12,976 bases of DNA, taken from contig DIUT01000017.1 of the NCBI GenBank assembly GCA_002423105.1, positions 1 through 12,976 on the forward strand, written 5' to 3'. Made by a program: the position numbers and the translations under genes. Source of the stretch: Geobacter sp. UBA6151 (GTDB taxonomy: Bacteria > Desulfobacterota > Desulfuromonadia > Geobacterales > Pseudopelobacteraceae). Under the pieces are notes generated by a model. It saw only the letters and a list, made by a program, of their open reading frames with translations. It ran no database searches and was not told the origin of the DNA. This document shows, one piece after another, positions 4,822-12,030 of the stretch (within the stretch, counting starts at the first letter, position 1; every line of letters begins with the position of its first letter).

Positions 4822-6174
4822 TTACAGCAGTGATGCAAGCGCCTCCTGCACCGTGTGCACCGCGGTGAACTGCATGGCGCCGGATTGCAGCCGACGCAGG
4901 TTACCAGCAGGCAGAACACAGTCTGTAAAGCCCAGTTTGGCAGCTTCGGCAATCCTGAGTTCCGGCTGGGTGATGGCCCGCACCTCACCAGCCAGACCCA
5001 CTTCGCCAAATACGATGGTCTGATGGGGAACGGGGCGATCAAGATGACTTGAAGCCACTGCCAGCATAATGGCCAGATCGGCAGCAGGCTCAGCAAGCCG
5101 TGCACCGCCTGCCACATTCAAAAATATATCCTGCCCCCCCAGATGCAGCCCCGCTTTTTTCTCCAGCACCGCCACCAGCAGAGCCAGCCGGTTACTATCC
5201 ACCCCGATGGTGGTGCGGCGCGGCGTACCGTACGAGCTTGGGGTCACCAGCGCCTGGATTTCCACCAGCAACGGTCGACTTCCCTCAAGCGATGCTGTCA
5301 CCACCGAGCCGGGAGCATTCAGCGGACGTTCCGACAAAAACAGCTCGGACGGGTTGGCCACCTCTTCCAGGCCGCCTGACTTCATCTCAAAAACACCGAT
5401 CTCGTTGGTGGAACCAAAACGGTTTTTCACTGCCCGCAGAATACGGTAGGGATGTCCGCGGTCCCCCTCAAAGTAGAGCACCGTATCCACCATATGCTCC
5501 AGCACCCGGGGACCGGCAATGGCGCCATCCTTGGTGACATGCCCCACAATAAAGATCGGCACGCCGCTGCCCTTGGCCAGCACCATCAGACGACCAGCAG
5601 ATTCCCGCACCTGGCTGACGCTGCCGGGGGCAGATTCCAGGGAGCGGGTCCAGACCGTCTGAATGGAATCCACCACCACCGCCCGCGGCTTCAGATGCTC
5701 AATCTGGGCAACGATCTCCTCAAGGCCGTTTTCCGCCAGCACCAGTAACCGTCTACCCGAAAGACCAAGCCGCTCACCACGCAAGCGGGTCTGGGCCGCC
5801 GATTCCTCTCCGGAGACATACAGCACATCGGCGGCTTCGGCCAGATGGTGCATGGCCTGCAACAACAGGGTTGACTTACCGATACCCGGATCACCGCCAA
5901 TCAGCACCAGAGAACCGGGCACCAGCCCTCCCCCCAGCACCCGGTCAAGCTCACCAATACCACAGGGCAGACGAACTTCGGCCTGAGGCGGCACCTCACT
6001 GATCGGCAATGGAACAGAACGGCTACCGGTCAAGCGAGTGGCGCGTGAAGCTGCCGCAGACTCCTGCCGTTCCTCAGCCATACTGTTCCAGGCCCCGCAG
6101 TCTGGACACCTTCCCAGCCACTTGGGAGATTGACAACCACACTGGCTACAACTAAACACCGTTTTTTGACGCAC
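4822..6174 (-). CDS. radA: DNA repair protein RadA
   Basis: A 450-residue RadA (Sms), a RecA-like ATPase with a DnaB-type helicase role that drives branch migration during recombination. Numbering from the GTG start at 6174, the N-terminal zinc finger has C9, C12, C23 and C26. Walker A is GDPGIGKS (94-101), Walker B ends AVVVDS (165-170), the RadA signature KNRFG is at 250-254, and a Lon-like domain fills the C-terminal third. The reading frame stays open upstream to an ATG at 6264, but that extension has no counterpart in the family. The GTG gives TVFSCSQCG at the usual place, follows AGGGAG at good spacing, and yields the standard length. It is probably the first gene of a radA–dksA–kinase transcript, fired from the divergent promoter pair at 6248-6298. 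Confidence 0.95.
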   Translation of the reverse strand: MRQKTVFSCSQCGCQSPKWLGRCPDCGAWNSMAEERQESAAASRATRLTGSRSVPLPISEVPPQAEVRLPCGIGELDRVLGGGLVPGSLVLIGGDPGIGKSTLLLQAMHHLAEAADVLYVSGEESAAQTRLRGERLGLSGRRLLVLAENGLEEIVAQIEHLKPRAVVVDSIQTVWTRSLESAPGSVSQVRESAGRLMVLAKGSGVPIFIVGHVTKDGAIAGPRVLEHMVDTVLYFEGDRGHPYRILRAVKNRFGSTNEIGVFEMKSGGLEEVANPSELFLSERPLNAPGSVVTASLEGSRPLLVEIQALVTPSSYGTPRRTTIGVDSNRLALLVAVLEKKAGLHLGGQDIFLNVAGGARLAEPAADLAIMLAVASSHLDRPVPHQTIVFGEVGLAGEVRAITQPELRIAEAAKLGFTDCVLPAGNLRRLQSGAMQFTAVHTVQEALASLL

Positions 6175-6247
6175 ACCTGCTCCCTTCAAAAGCCATTTGC
6201 AGCACGGCATGAAATGTACCAGAGGGCCGGTCAATCGGCAACTGTCC

Positions 6248-6276
6248 ACTATAGTTACGGCCAATTGTCTTGTCGG
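6248..6276 (-). promoter_or_regulatory. Candidate sigma-70 promoter of radA, sharing its −35 with the flavodiiron gene
   Basis: On the − strand CCGACA (6276-6271) and TATAGT (6253-6248) are 17 bases apart. Transcription would begin near 6241, about 67 bases before the radA GTG. The −35 overlaps the + strand −35 at 6270-6275 in five of six bases. Confidence 0.5.
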
Positions 6277-6298
6277 AACCGGCAGCGTTTGCTATAGT
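6270..6298 (+). promoter_or_regulatory. Candidate sigma-70 promoter of the flavodiiron gene
   Basis: TTGTCG (6270-6275) and TATAGT (6293-6298) are separated by an ideal 17 bases. Transcription would begin near 6305, about 46 bases before ATG 6351, with AAGGAG at 6335-6340 as ribosome binding site. Its mirror image on the other strand serves radA. Confidence 0.55.
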
Positions 6299-6350
6299 TT
6301 TTCAAATTAATTTCGCATCAGCAGCATCGCAACAAAGGAGACATAACACA

Positions 6351-7544
6351 ATGAACAGCACCATTCAGATAGCTGAAGGCATCCACTGGATTGGGGCATT
6401 GCACCCCGAACTGCGGGTCTTCGACGACCTCTTTCCCACGGAACATGGCACCACCTACAACAGCTACCTGATTAAGGGCAGCGAAAAAATCGCGCTGATT
6501 GACACGGTCAAGGGCAAGTTCACCGACCAGTTCATGGACAAGGTCAGGTCCCTGGTAGATCCTACAGCCATTGACTACATCATCGTCAACCACGCTGAAC
6601 CGGACCATTCAGGCTCTCTGGCTTACATGCTGGAGCAGTGCCCCAAGGCGGTGGTGGTATCCAGTCAGGCCGCCAAGAACTTCATCACCAACATGATCCA
6701 TAAACCATTCAACTCTCAGGTTGTCAAAGAAGGGGACACCATTGACCTGGGCGGACGCACCTTGCGCTTCATCATGGCCCCTTTCCTGCACTGGCCCGAC
6801 ACCATCTTCACCCGGCTCGAGGAAGAGAAGATGCTGTTTACCTGCGATGCCTTCGGCGCCCATTACTGCGACACCAAGCATATCTTCAATGACGAAACCG
6901 ATGATTTCACCTCGGCCCGTCACTTTTACTTTGACTGCATCTTCCGTCCCTTTAAGGACAAAGTACTCTCCGCTGTGGAAAAAATCCGGCACGACCAGAT
7001 CGACATGCTGCTGCCCAGCCACGGTCCGATCATCCGCAAGGACCCCTGGAAGGTAATCCAGCAGTTTGAAAACTGGAGCAAACCAACCTCTTTTGGCAAG
7101 AAGATTGTGCTCCTGTATATCTCTCCCCACGGTAACACAGAGAAGATGGCAAAAGCAGTGGTCGACGGAGCCTCAAATAACGGCATCGAAGTGGCCTGCC
7201 ACCACATAGTCGGCATGGCTGATAACGAGGTGCGCACACTGATGGAAGAGGCCGACGCTTTGGTGTTCGGCATCCCCACCATTGCCCGCGACATTCCCAA
7301 ACCGATGTGGGATGTGCTGTCCGCCTTGAGCACGGTCAAGCTGAAGACCACCGTTGCCGCTGTGTTCGGCAGTTACGGCTGGAGCGGCGAAGCCTGCAAG
7401 ATGGCGGAAGAGCGGCTGAAAGGGATGGGCTTCAAACTGGTGGCCGATCCGGTCCGGACCATGTTCACCCCTACGACGGATGTGCTGGGGCAGTGCCTCG
7501 ACCTGGGCCGCAAGGTCGCCGAAGAAGTGGCAAAGAAGAGCTGA
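6351..7544 (+). CDS. fprA: FprA-family flavodiiron protein (oxygen/nitric oxide reductase)
   Basis: A 397-residue two-domain flavodiiron protein, which in anaerobes reduces O2 to water and/or NO to N2O in the cytoplasm with electrons from rubredoxin or a similar donor. The metallo-beta-lactamase-like domain (1-245) carries the full diiron ligand set: H81, E83, D85 and H86 (NHAEPDHSG), H147, D166 and H224 (PSHG). The flavodoxin-like FMN domain (250-397) starts KIVLLYISPHGNTEKMA and contains GSYGWSG at 340-346. There is no C-terminal rubredoxin or flavin reductase extension, so this is a class A protein. The frame is open upstream to ATG 6270, but that would lie inside the promoter. ATG 6351 follows AAGGAG and begins the conserved region. 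It is divergent from radA, and the MNT-HEPN gene follows after 34 bases. The sequence does not separate oxygen from NO preference. Confidence 0.94.
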   Translation: MNSTIQIAEGIHWIGALHPELRVFDDLFPTEHGTTYNSYLIKGSEKIALIDTVKGKFTDQFMDKVRSLVDPTAIDYIIVNHAEPDHSGSLAYMLEQCPKAVVVSSQAAKNFITNMIHKPFNSQVVKEGDTIDLGGRTLRFIMAPFLHWPDTIFTRLEEEKMLFTCDAFGAHYCDTKHIFNDETDDFTSARHFYFDCIFRPFKDKVLSAVEKIRHDQIDMLLPSHGPIIRKDPWKVIQQFENWSKPTSFGKKIVLLYISPHGNTEKMAKAVVDGASNNGIEVACHHIVGMADNEVRTLMEEADALVFGIPTIARDIPKPMWDVLSALSTVKLKTTVAAVFGSYGWSGEACKMAEERLKGMGFKLVADPVRTMFTPTTDVLGQCLDLGRKVAEEVAKKS

Positions 7545-7578
7545 AGTATCAAGACAACCGGTTGGGCAGGGAAGAAAA

Positions 7579-8265
7579 ATGGTCACCCTTCAAAATGCCA
7601 AGGACGTTGCAGACACGATCGTTCAGCATATCAACCCCCGGTTGGTCACGCTATTCGGATCGGTGGCGCGCGACAACATCGGTAATGATCTGGATCTGCT
7701 GATCGTCGTCAACGATGATGCCTACCAGGGAAGACAGACAGACCTGCTGCTGCAACGCTCCCTTGCACCTTATTATCGCGCATTCGACATAGAGCCGTTT
7801 GTTATCCCCTTGTCACGCTATAATCAGCAGATACGGAGCGGCGCTCCGTTCTTGAATGCCGTGCTGAAAGAAGGAAGGGTGCTGTATATGCAGAATCATG
7901 TCAATGAATGGCTGCGGCAGGCCGAAGAGGAACAGAGGACCGCTACATATCTCGCAGAGGGCGGGTTTTACCGGAGCGCCTGTTACCATGCAGAGCAGGC
8001 AATAGAGAAGTTTCTTAAAGCTCAATTAATAGCAAAAGGCTGGGATCTCGAAAAAACACACAGCATCAGACGCCTTCTGGCGCTATCGGAAGACCACGGC
8101 CTGCGGTATCACCTGACCGATGAAGATGTGGTCTTTATTGACAGCATCTATCGAGGCAGATACCCTGCCGAAGCAGGGTTGTTACCGGAAGGGGAGCCAG
8201 ATGCAGATGATGCACACCGGGCTGTCCGTCTGGCGAACGAACTTTTGAGGGGCAGCAGCACATAG
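7579..8265 (+). CDS. MNT–HEPN fusion protein (nucleotidyltransferase plus HEPN domain)
   Basis: A 228-residue protein joining two domains that usually form a toxin–antitoxin pair. Residues 1-105 are a minimal nucleotidyltransferase: G27-S28 (LFGSVARDN), D37-x-D39 (NDLDLLIVV) and a third acid, D70 (FDIEPF). Residues 108-225 are a helical HEPN domain with the R132-x4-H137 motif (RSACYH) of HEPN ribonucleases. In two-gene MNT/HEPN systems the HEPN part is the toxin and the MNT part neutralises it, in some cases by adding nucleotides to the toxin. As a fusion, it could be self-controlled or serve a different nucleotide-transfer job, as in kanamycin-nucleotidyltransferase-like proteins. ATG 7579 follows AGGGAAG and is chosen over an in-frame ATG at 7480 inside the flavodiiron gene. 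AAGGAAGGG (7871-7879) precedes an in-frame ATG at 7888, right at the domain junction, so HEPN might also be made alone. Confidence 0.85.
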   Translation: MVTLQNAKDVADTIVQHINPRLVTLFGSVARDNIGNDLDLLIVVNDDAYQGRQTDLLLQRSLAPYYRAFDIEPFVIPLSRYNQQIRSGAPFLNAVLKEGRVLYMQNHVNEWLRQAEEEQRTATYLAEGGFYRSACYHAEQAIEKFLKAQLIAKGWDLEKTHSIRRLLALSEDHGLRYHLTDEDVVFIDSIYRGRYPAEAGLLPEGEPDADDAHRAVRLANELLRGSST

Positions 8266-8283
8266 CTCATGGCTGCCCCCTTT
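8249..8283 (+). terminator. Possible intrinsic terminator overlapping the MNT-HEPN stop
   Basis: GGGGCAGC (8249-8256) and GCTGCCCC (8272-8279) form a perfect 8-bp stem with a 15-base loop that contains the stop codon, followed by CTTT. The T tract is weak. It may serve as a 3' stabilising hairpin instead. Confidence 0.4.
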
Positions 8284-8315
8284 GCATGCCGTACCGTGCT
8301 GCACAGGGCCAACTC

Positions 8316-8417
8316 ATGCAACCAAGCATCACTCAAAACCTATTTACAGCTATACCCGAACCAGAGCTTGCAGTTCTGATTGGAAGCCGTGCCACCAATA
8401 AATCCCGGTCGGATTGA
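8316..8417 (+). pseudogene. Truncated MNT-type nucleotidyltransferase remnant
   Basis: A 33-residue ORF from ATG 8316 to TGA 8415-8417. Its end, ELAVLIGSRATNKSRSD, closely fits the first strand and GS motif of minimal nucleotidyltransferases (pattern LxxLFGSRARGxxRPDSDID), and it stops exactly where the catalytic DxD should follow. Without those acids it cannot be a working transferase. A purine-rich AGGG lies 7 bases before the ATG, and an in-frame ATG at 8286 could lengthen it slightly. It is not a copy of the neighbouring MNT-HEPN gene (VTLFGSVARDN), so it probably remains from a second system whose partner gene is gone. A real short peptide is possible but less likely. Confidence 0.5.
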
Positions 8418-8514
8418 AAAAAGTGTGTAAACTTCACAGCAGATGTGGCACTGGCAATAAAATAGTTTCAAGATGTGCCAAGGGGATGTTGACTTTTGCC
8501 AAAAATGCCGTAAA

Positions 8515-8537
8515 TACGGGAAACGTCACTAATTTCC
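8515..8537 (+). repeat. Near-palindromic motif, copy 1
   Basis: TACGGGAAA followed by CGTCACTAATTTCC. GGGAAA and TTTCCC (to 8538) form an inverted repeat around a 9-base centre. Copies 2 and 3 lie at 8677-8699 and 8774-8795 in the same orientation. Confidence 0.7.
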
Positions 8538-8676
8538 CTTAAGGATTTTCGCTTTATTGGCGCTCTGAAAATCAGGGAAATGTGAGCTGTCATCATATGG
8601 TGAGACCAAACGTTTCGCGTTTTCCGCATTATCAGTTGATACACACCATTTCTTAAATTGATGGGCACTGTATAAA

Positions 8677-8699
8677 TATGGGAAGCGTCCCTAATTTCC
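8677..8699 (+). repeat. Near-palindromic motif, copy 2
   Basis: TATGGGAAG followed by CGTCCCTAATTTCC: 20 of 23 positions match copy 1. It begins 162 bases after copy 1 and lies just downstream of the TATAAA at 8671-8676, so in a promoter context it would sit over the transcription start. Confidence 0.7.
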
Positions 8700-8773
8700 T
8701 TTTTAAATCAGTCTCGTTCTTCCAATAATTCAGAAAGAATCTGCGACTTTTGCAGGAAAAACGAAAAGAACAA

Positions 8774-8795
8774 TACGGGAAATGCCCTAATTTCC
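8774..8795 (+). repeat. Near-palindromic motif, copy 3
   Basis: TACGGGAAA followed by TGCCCTAATTTCC, one base shorter than the other copies. It begins 97 bases after copy 2 and ends directly before the rfbF ribosome binding site (GGGAG at 8798-8802), so any protein or RNA fold formed here could affect rfbF expression. Confidence 0.7.
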
Positions 8796-8810
8796 TTGGG
8801 AGAATTGCAC

Positions 8811-9590
8811 ATGAAAGTGGTCATCTTTGCAGGGGGTCTTGGCACCAGAATATCCGAGGAGTCATTTCTTAAGCCTAAACCGATGATCGAGATTGGTGAG
8901 AAGCCGATTCTCTGGCATCTGATGAAGATATTTGAGGCTCAAGGTTTTAACGATTTTATTATCTGTTTAGGATACAAGAGCCACATGATTAAGGAATATT
9001 TCCTAAATTATTATGTCTATAATTCCGATGTTACCATCAATCTCCAAACCAACAGCTTCGAGGTGCACCGGACAAATTCAGAAAAATTTCGCGTAACCTT
9101 GGTCGACACGGGGTTGAATACCTGTACAGCCGGGCGCCTAAAGAGAGTTGAGCATTATATCGGCAAAGAGGAATTCATACTCACCTATGGAGATGGTCTC
9201 GCCAATGTGAATCTTGCAGATTTGATCTCTTTTCATCGCTCACACGGCAAAATTGCCACGGTAACAGCAGTCCAACCAGCCGGGCGTTTTGGTTTGCTTG
9301 GCCTGGAGGACAATGACCTCGTAGCAAATTTCAAAGAAAAACCACTGGGTGATGGTGGCTGGATTAATGGCGGCTTTTTCGTTCTAAAACCGGAAGTCTT
9401 CTCCTATCTGCTGGATGATGCCGATCATCAAATGTGGGAGGGGTATCCACTGGAAACCCTGGCACACGATTCACAACTCCTGGCGTACAAGCATCACGGT
9501 TTTTGGAAATGCATGGATGCAATGCGTGATAAAGGTGAGCTTGAATCTTTGTGGGAATCTGGCAAGGCGGAGTGGAAGATCTGGAAATGA
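8811..9590 (+). CDS. rfbF: Glucose-1-phosphate cytidylyltransferase
   Basis: A 259-residue sugar-nucleotide transferase that joins CTP and glucose-1-phosphate to give CDP-glucose, the first committed step of CDP-3,6-dideoxyhexose synthesis. The N-terminal nucleotide-binding signature is GGLGTRISEE (8-17), followed by KPKPMIEIGEKPILWH (21-36). D128 in TYGDG is the expected metal ligand, and D236 (FWKCMDAMRDK) the second metal site. Its length matches RfbF/DdhA/AscA (about 257 aa). ATG 8811 is chosen because GGGAG lies 8 bases upstream and the family begins MKVVIFAGG; an in-frame TTG at 8796 is rejected. The gene overlaps rfbG by ATGA (9587-9590), indicating translational coupling. The first third is more AT-rich than the genes that follow. 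Confidence 0.95.
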   Translation: MKVVIFAGGLGTRISEESFLKPKPMIEIGEKPILWHLMKIFEAQGFNDFIICLGYKSHMIKEYFLNYYVYNSDVTINLQTNSFEVHRTNSEKFRVTLVDTGLNTCTAGRLKRVEHYIGKEEFILTYGDGLANVNLADLISFHRSHGKIATVTAVQPAGRFGLLGLEDNDLVANFKEKPLGDGGWINGGFFVLKPEVFSYLLDDADHQMWEGYPLETLAHDSQLLAYKHHGFWKCMDAMRDKGELESLWESGKAEWKIWK

Positions 9591-10654
9591 CGGATTTTTT
9601 CTGCGGCAAACGGGTATTCGTCACCGGCCATACCGGATTCAAGGGGAGCTGGCTATGTCTATGGCTCACCCATCTAGGGGCCAATGTAACCGGTTATGCC
9701 CTTTCACCTCCAACCAATCCCAGTCTGTTCGAGCTTGCCCGTGTCGATGACTTGATTTTATCGCATATCGGCGATATCCGTGATGTCGAATGTCTTGTTG
9801 CGGCAATGCGTGAAGCAAAGCCGGATATTGTCTTTCATCTGGCTGCCCAGCCTCTGGTGCGAGATTCCTACAAGTTGCCCGTCGAGACCTATTCAACCAA
9901 CGTGATGGGAACGGTAAATCTTTTGGAAGCTGTCCGCGGGTGCCCATCCGTCAGGGCAGTAGTAAATGTCACCACCGACAAATGCTATGAAAATCGCGAA
10001 TGGCCCTGGGGCTATCGCGAGAATGAGCCCTTTGGCGGTTTTGATCCCTATTCCAACAGCAAGGCCTGCTCTGAACTTGTTACCGCTGCTTATCGATCAT
10101 CCTACTTCAACCCAGGGGAATACCTGCAACACGGGGTAGCCGTCGCGACCGCACGGGCTGGTAATGTAATCGGCGGCGGCGATTGGGCGACGGACCGCCT
10201 GGTTCCTGATATCATTCGCTCCGTTCTGGCGCGCGAAGTAATCCGTATCCGCAATCCTTACGCAGTGCGCCCTTGGCAACATGTGCTGGAGCCTCTCAGC
10301 GGATATCTGACCCTTGCCCGGCGGCTTTACGAAGCTGGGCCGGAATTTGCGGAGGGATGGAACTTCGGCCCGCAGGATACCGACGCCAGGCCGGTTGAAT
10401 GGATTGTCCAGCGGATATGCCAAATCTGGGGCGAAGACTCCCGGTATGTGATTGACGACGGCGACCACCCCCATGAGACCAATTACCTCAAGCTCGACTG
10501 TTCCAAGGCCCGGATGCGGATGGACTGGCAACCCAGGTGGCACCTGGACAAAGCGCTTGACTCCATCATCGAGTGGACCCGGCATTACCGTTCCGGAGAT
10601 GACTTGCGGACAGTCTGCATGAAACAGATCGGCGCATACGCGGACGAGCCATAA
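9587..10654 (+). CDS. rfbG: CDP-glucose 4,6-dehydratase
   Basis: A 355-residue extended short-chain dehydrogenase that converts CDP-glucose to CDP-4-keto-6-deoxyglucose with tightly bound NAD+. The glycine-rich cofactor loop is GHTGFKG (14-20). The catalytic set is visible as TTDKCYEN (129-136) and Y155-x3-K159 (YSNSK). AQPLVRDSY (87-95) and RPWQHVLEPLSGY (228-240) are typical of RfbG. Length matches the family (about 360 aa). The start ATG 9587 overlaps the rfbF stop, and the frame upstream of it is only the rfbF shadow. rfbH follows after 20 bases. Confidence 0.96.
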   Translation: MTDFFCGKRVFVTGHTGFKGSWLCLWLTHLGANVTGYALSPPTNPSLFELARVDDLILSHIGDIRDVECLVAAMREAKPDIVFHLAAQPLVRDSYKLPVETYSTNVMGTVNLLEAVRGCPSVRAVVNVTTDKCYENREWPWGYRENEPFGGFDPYSNSKACSELVTAAYRSSYFNPGEYLQHGVAVATARAGNVIGGGDWATDRLVPDIIRSVLAREVIRIRNPYAVRPWQHVLEPLSGYLTLARRLYEAGPEFAEGWNFGPQDTDARPVEWIVQRICQIWGEDSRYVIDDGDHPHETNYLKLDCSKARMRMDWQPRWHLDKALDSIIEWTRHYRSGDDLRTVCMKQIGAYADEP

Positions 10655-10674
10655 CAAATGCAACCGAGGGAAGT

Positions 10675-12030
10675 GTGAACGATCACGGGACAGAAGAGCA
10701 AAAGTTGCGACGGCAGGCCATCGAAGCAGCCATCGTCTACTATAAACATACCCACGCAGAAAAGAGGGAATTCGCCGTCGGTGACAGAATCCCGTATGGC
10801 GGTCGTGTTTTCGATGAGCAGGAAATCGCCAATCTTGTCGACTCTTCTCTGGATTTCTGGCTGACAACTGGCAGGTATGCCGCACGGTTCGAGGCCGATT
10901 TTGCGTCTTTCCTCGATGTTAAACACTGCTCTCTGACGAATTCCGGCTCCTCGGCCAACCTGCTGGCCTTCATGGCTCTTACATCGCCGAAACTGGGAGA
11001 ACGCCGCATCAGACCGGGCGACGAGGTGATCACCGTCGCCGCCGGTTTTCCAACCACCGTTGCTCCGATAATCCAGTATGGCGCCATCCCGGTTTTCGTG
11101 GATGTTTCGCTCCCGACCTACAACATTGACGTCACGCAACTCGAAGCGGCTGTCTCTCCTAGGACAAAGGCCGTCATGGTGGCCCACACCTTGGGCAATC
11201 CCTTTGACATTGCAGCGGTCAAGGCCCTTTGTGACCGGCACGGGCTGTGGCTGATCGAGGACAACTGCGACGCGCTCGGCTCACGATATCTGTATCGAGG
11301 GGAATGGAGATACACCGGCACCATCGGCCATCTCGGCACCTCCAGCTTTTATCCTCCGCATCATATGACCATGGGTGAGGGTGGAGCCGTCTATACCAAT
11401 GATCCCCTGCTGAAGATACTGGTCGAATCCTTCCGGGATTGGGGCCGCGACTGCTGGTGTCCTTCCGGCAGGGACAACACCTGCGGCAAACGCTTTAGTC
11501 AAAAGTTTGGCGAACTGCCACTGGGGTACGATCACAAGTACGTATACTCTCACTTCGGCTACAACTTAAAGGCGACCGACATGCAGGCCGCCATCGGCTG
11601 CGCCCAACTGGATAAATTGCCTGCATTCACCGAGACGCGCAAGCTGAACTGGCAAATTCTGTTTGATGGCCTTTCTGGGTTGGAGGAGTTCTTCATTCTA
11701 CCCAAGGCCACCGCAAACTCCGATCCATCCTGGTTTGGCTTCCTTCTGACGGTGCGGGAGGGGGCCGGTTTCACCCGCGATGGGGTTGTCGAGCACTTGG
11801 AGTCGCAAGGGATCCAGACCCGAATGCTCTTTGCTGGCAACCTAATCAAGCACCCCTGTTTCGATGAGATGCGTGATACCGGCACCGGCCATCGCGTAGT
11901 GGGAGATTTGTCTATAACTGACCAGATCATGCGGGATACTTTCTGGCTTGGAGTCTATCCGGGAATGAATGAGAAGATGCTATCCCATGTCATAGCCACT
12001 ATTCATGGTTTTGTGGAAAAACGGCACTGA
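10675..12030 (+). CDS. rfbH: CDP-4-keto-6-deoxyglucose 3-dehydratase (E1)
   Basis: A 451-residue PLP-dependent enzyme of the aminotransferase fold that removes the C3 hydroxyl of CDP-4-keto-6-deoxyglucose, with electrons delivered by a partner reductase (E3). The diagnostic feature is SFYPPHHMTMGEGG (224-237): the usual PLP lysine is replaced by His (H229), which commits the enzyme to dehydration. The [2Fe-2S] ligands are C260-x-C262-x7-C270 (DCWCPSGRDNTC) plus C198 (EDNCDALGS), in the order known for Yersinia E1. The start is a GTG at 10675 after GAGGGAA; the early sequence AIEAAIVYYK and PYGGRVFD fits the family. Its stop TGA shares one base with the next gene's ATG. No E3 gene is present in the window. 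Confidence 0.96.
   Translation: MNDHGTEEQKLRRQAIEAAIVYYKHTHAEKREFAVGDRIPYGGRVFDEQEIANLVDSSLDFWLTTGRYAARFEADFASFLDVKHCSLTNSGSSANLLAFMALTSPKLGERRIRPGDEVITVAAGFPTTVAPIIQYGAIPVFVDVSLPTYNIDVTQLEAAVSPRTKAVMVAHTLGNPFDIAAVKALCDRHGLWLIEDNCDALGSRYLYRGEWRYTGTIGHLGTSSFYPPHHMTMGEGGAVYTNDPLLKILVESFRDWGRDCWCPSGRDNTCGKRFSQKFGELPLGYDHKYVYSHFGYNLKATDMQAAIGCAQLDKLPAFTETRKLNWQILFDGLSGLEEFFILPKATANSDPSWFGFLLTVREGAGFTRDGVVEHLESQGIQTRMLFAGNLIKHPCFDEMRDTGTGHRVVGDLSITDQIMRDTFWLGVYPGMNEKMLSHVIATIHGFVEKRH

Larger units (their letters stand above)
8418..8810. other. AT-rich non-coding stretch before the sugar operon
   Basis: No convincing gene lies in these 393 bases. The only ORFs are short, without ribosome binding sites or recognisable motifs. 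The stretch contains three copies of a near-palindromic motif, described separately. The best −10 candidate for the downstream operon is TATAAA at 8671-8676, but its −35 region (TTTCTT, 8649-8654, 16-base spacing) is weak. No JUMPstart sequence was seen. The base composition is distinctly more AT-rich than the housekeeping genes to the left, as expected at the edge of a variable surface-polysaccharide locus. Confidence 0.6.

Noticed and set aside
6175..6264. Upstream extension of RadA to an in-frame ATG at 6264
   Set aside because: The extra 30 residues lack family similarity and overlap the promoter region. The GTG at 6174 has a proper ribosome binding site and gives the standard length.
8468..8668. 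A 66-codon ORF on the − strand in the gap before rfbF
   Set aside because: It spans a copy of the near-palindromic motif, has no ribosome binding site and no recognisable protein features.
8600..8810. Search for a JUMPstart/ops sequence before the sugar operon
   Set aside because: No GGCGGTAG-type core is present, so RfaH-style antitermination is not supported.
10097..11241. Two long − strand ORFs opposite rfbG and rfbH
   Set aside because: They are shadows of well-conserved + strand enzymes, with no motifs of their own.
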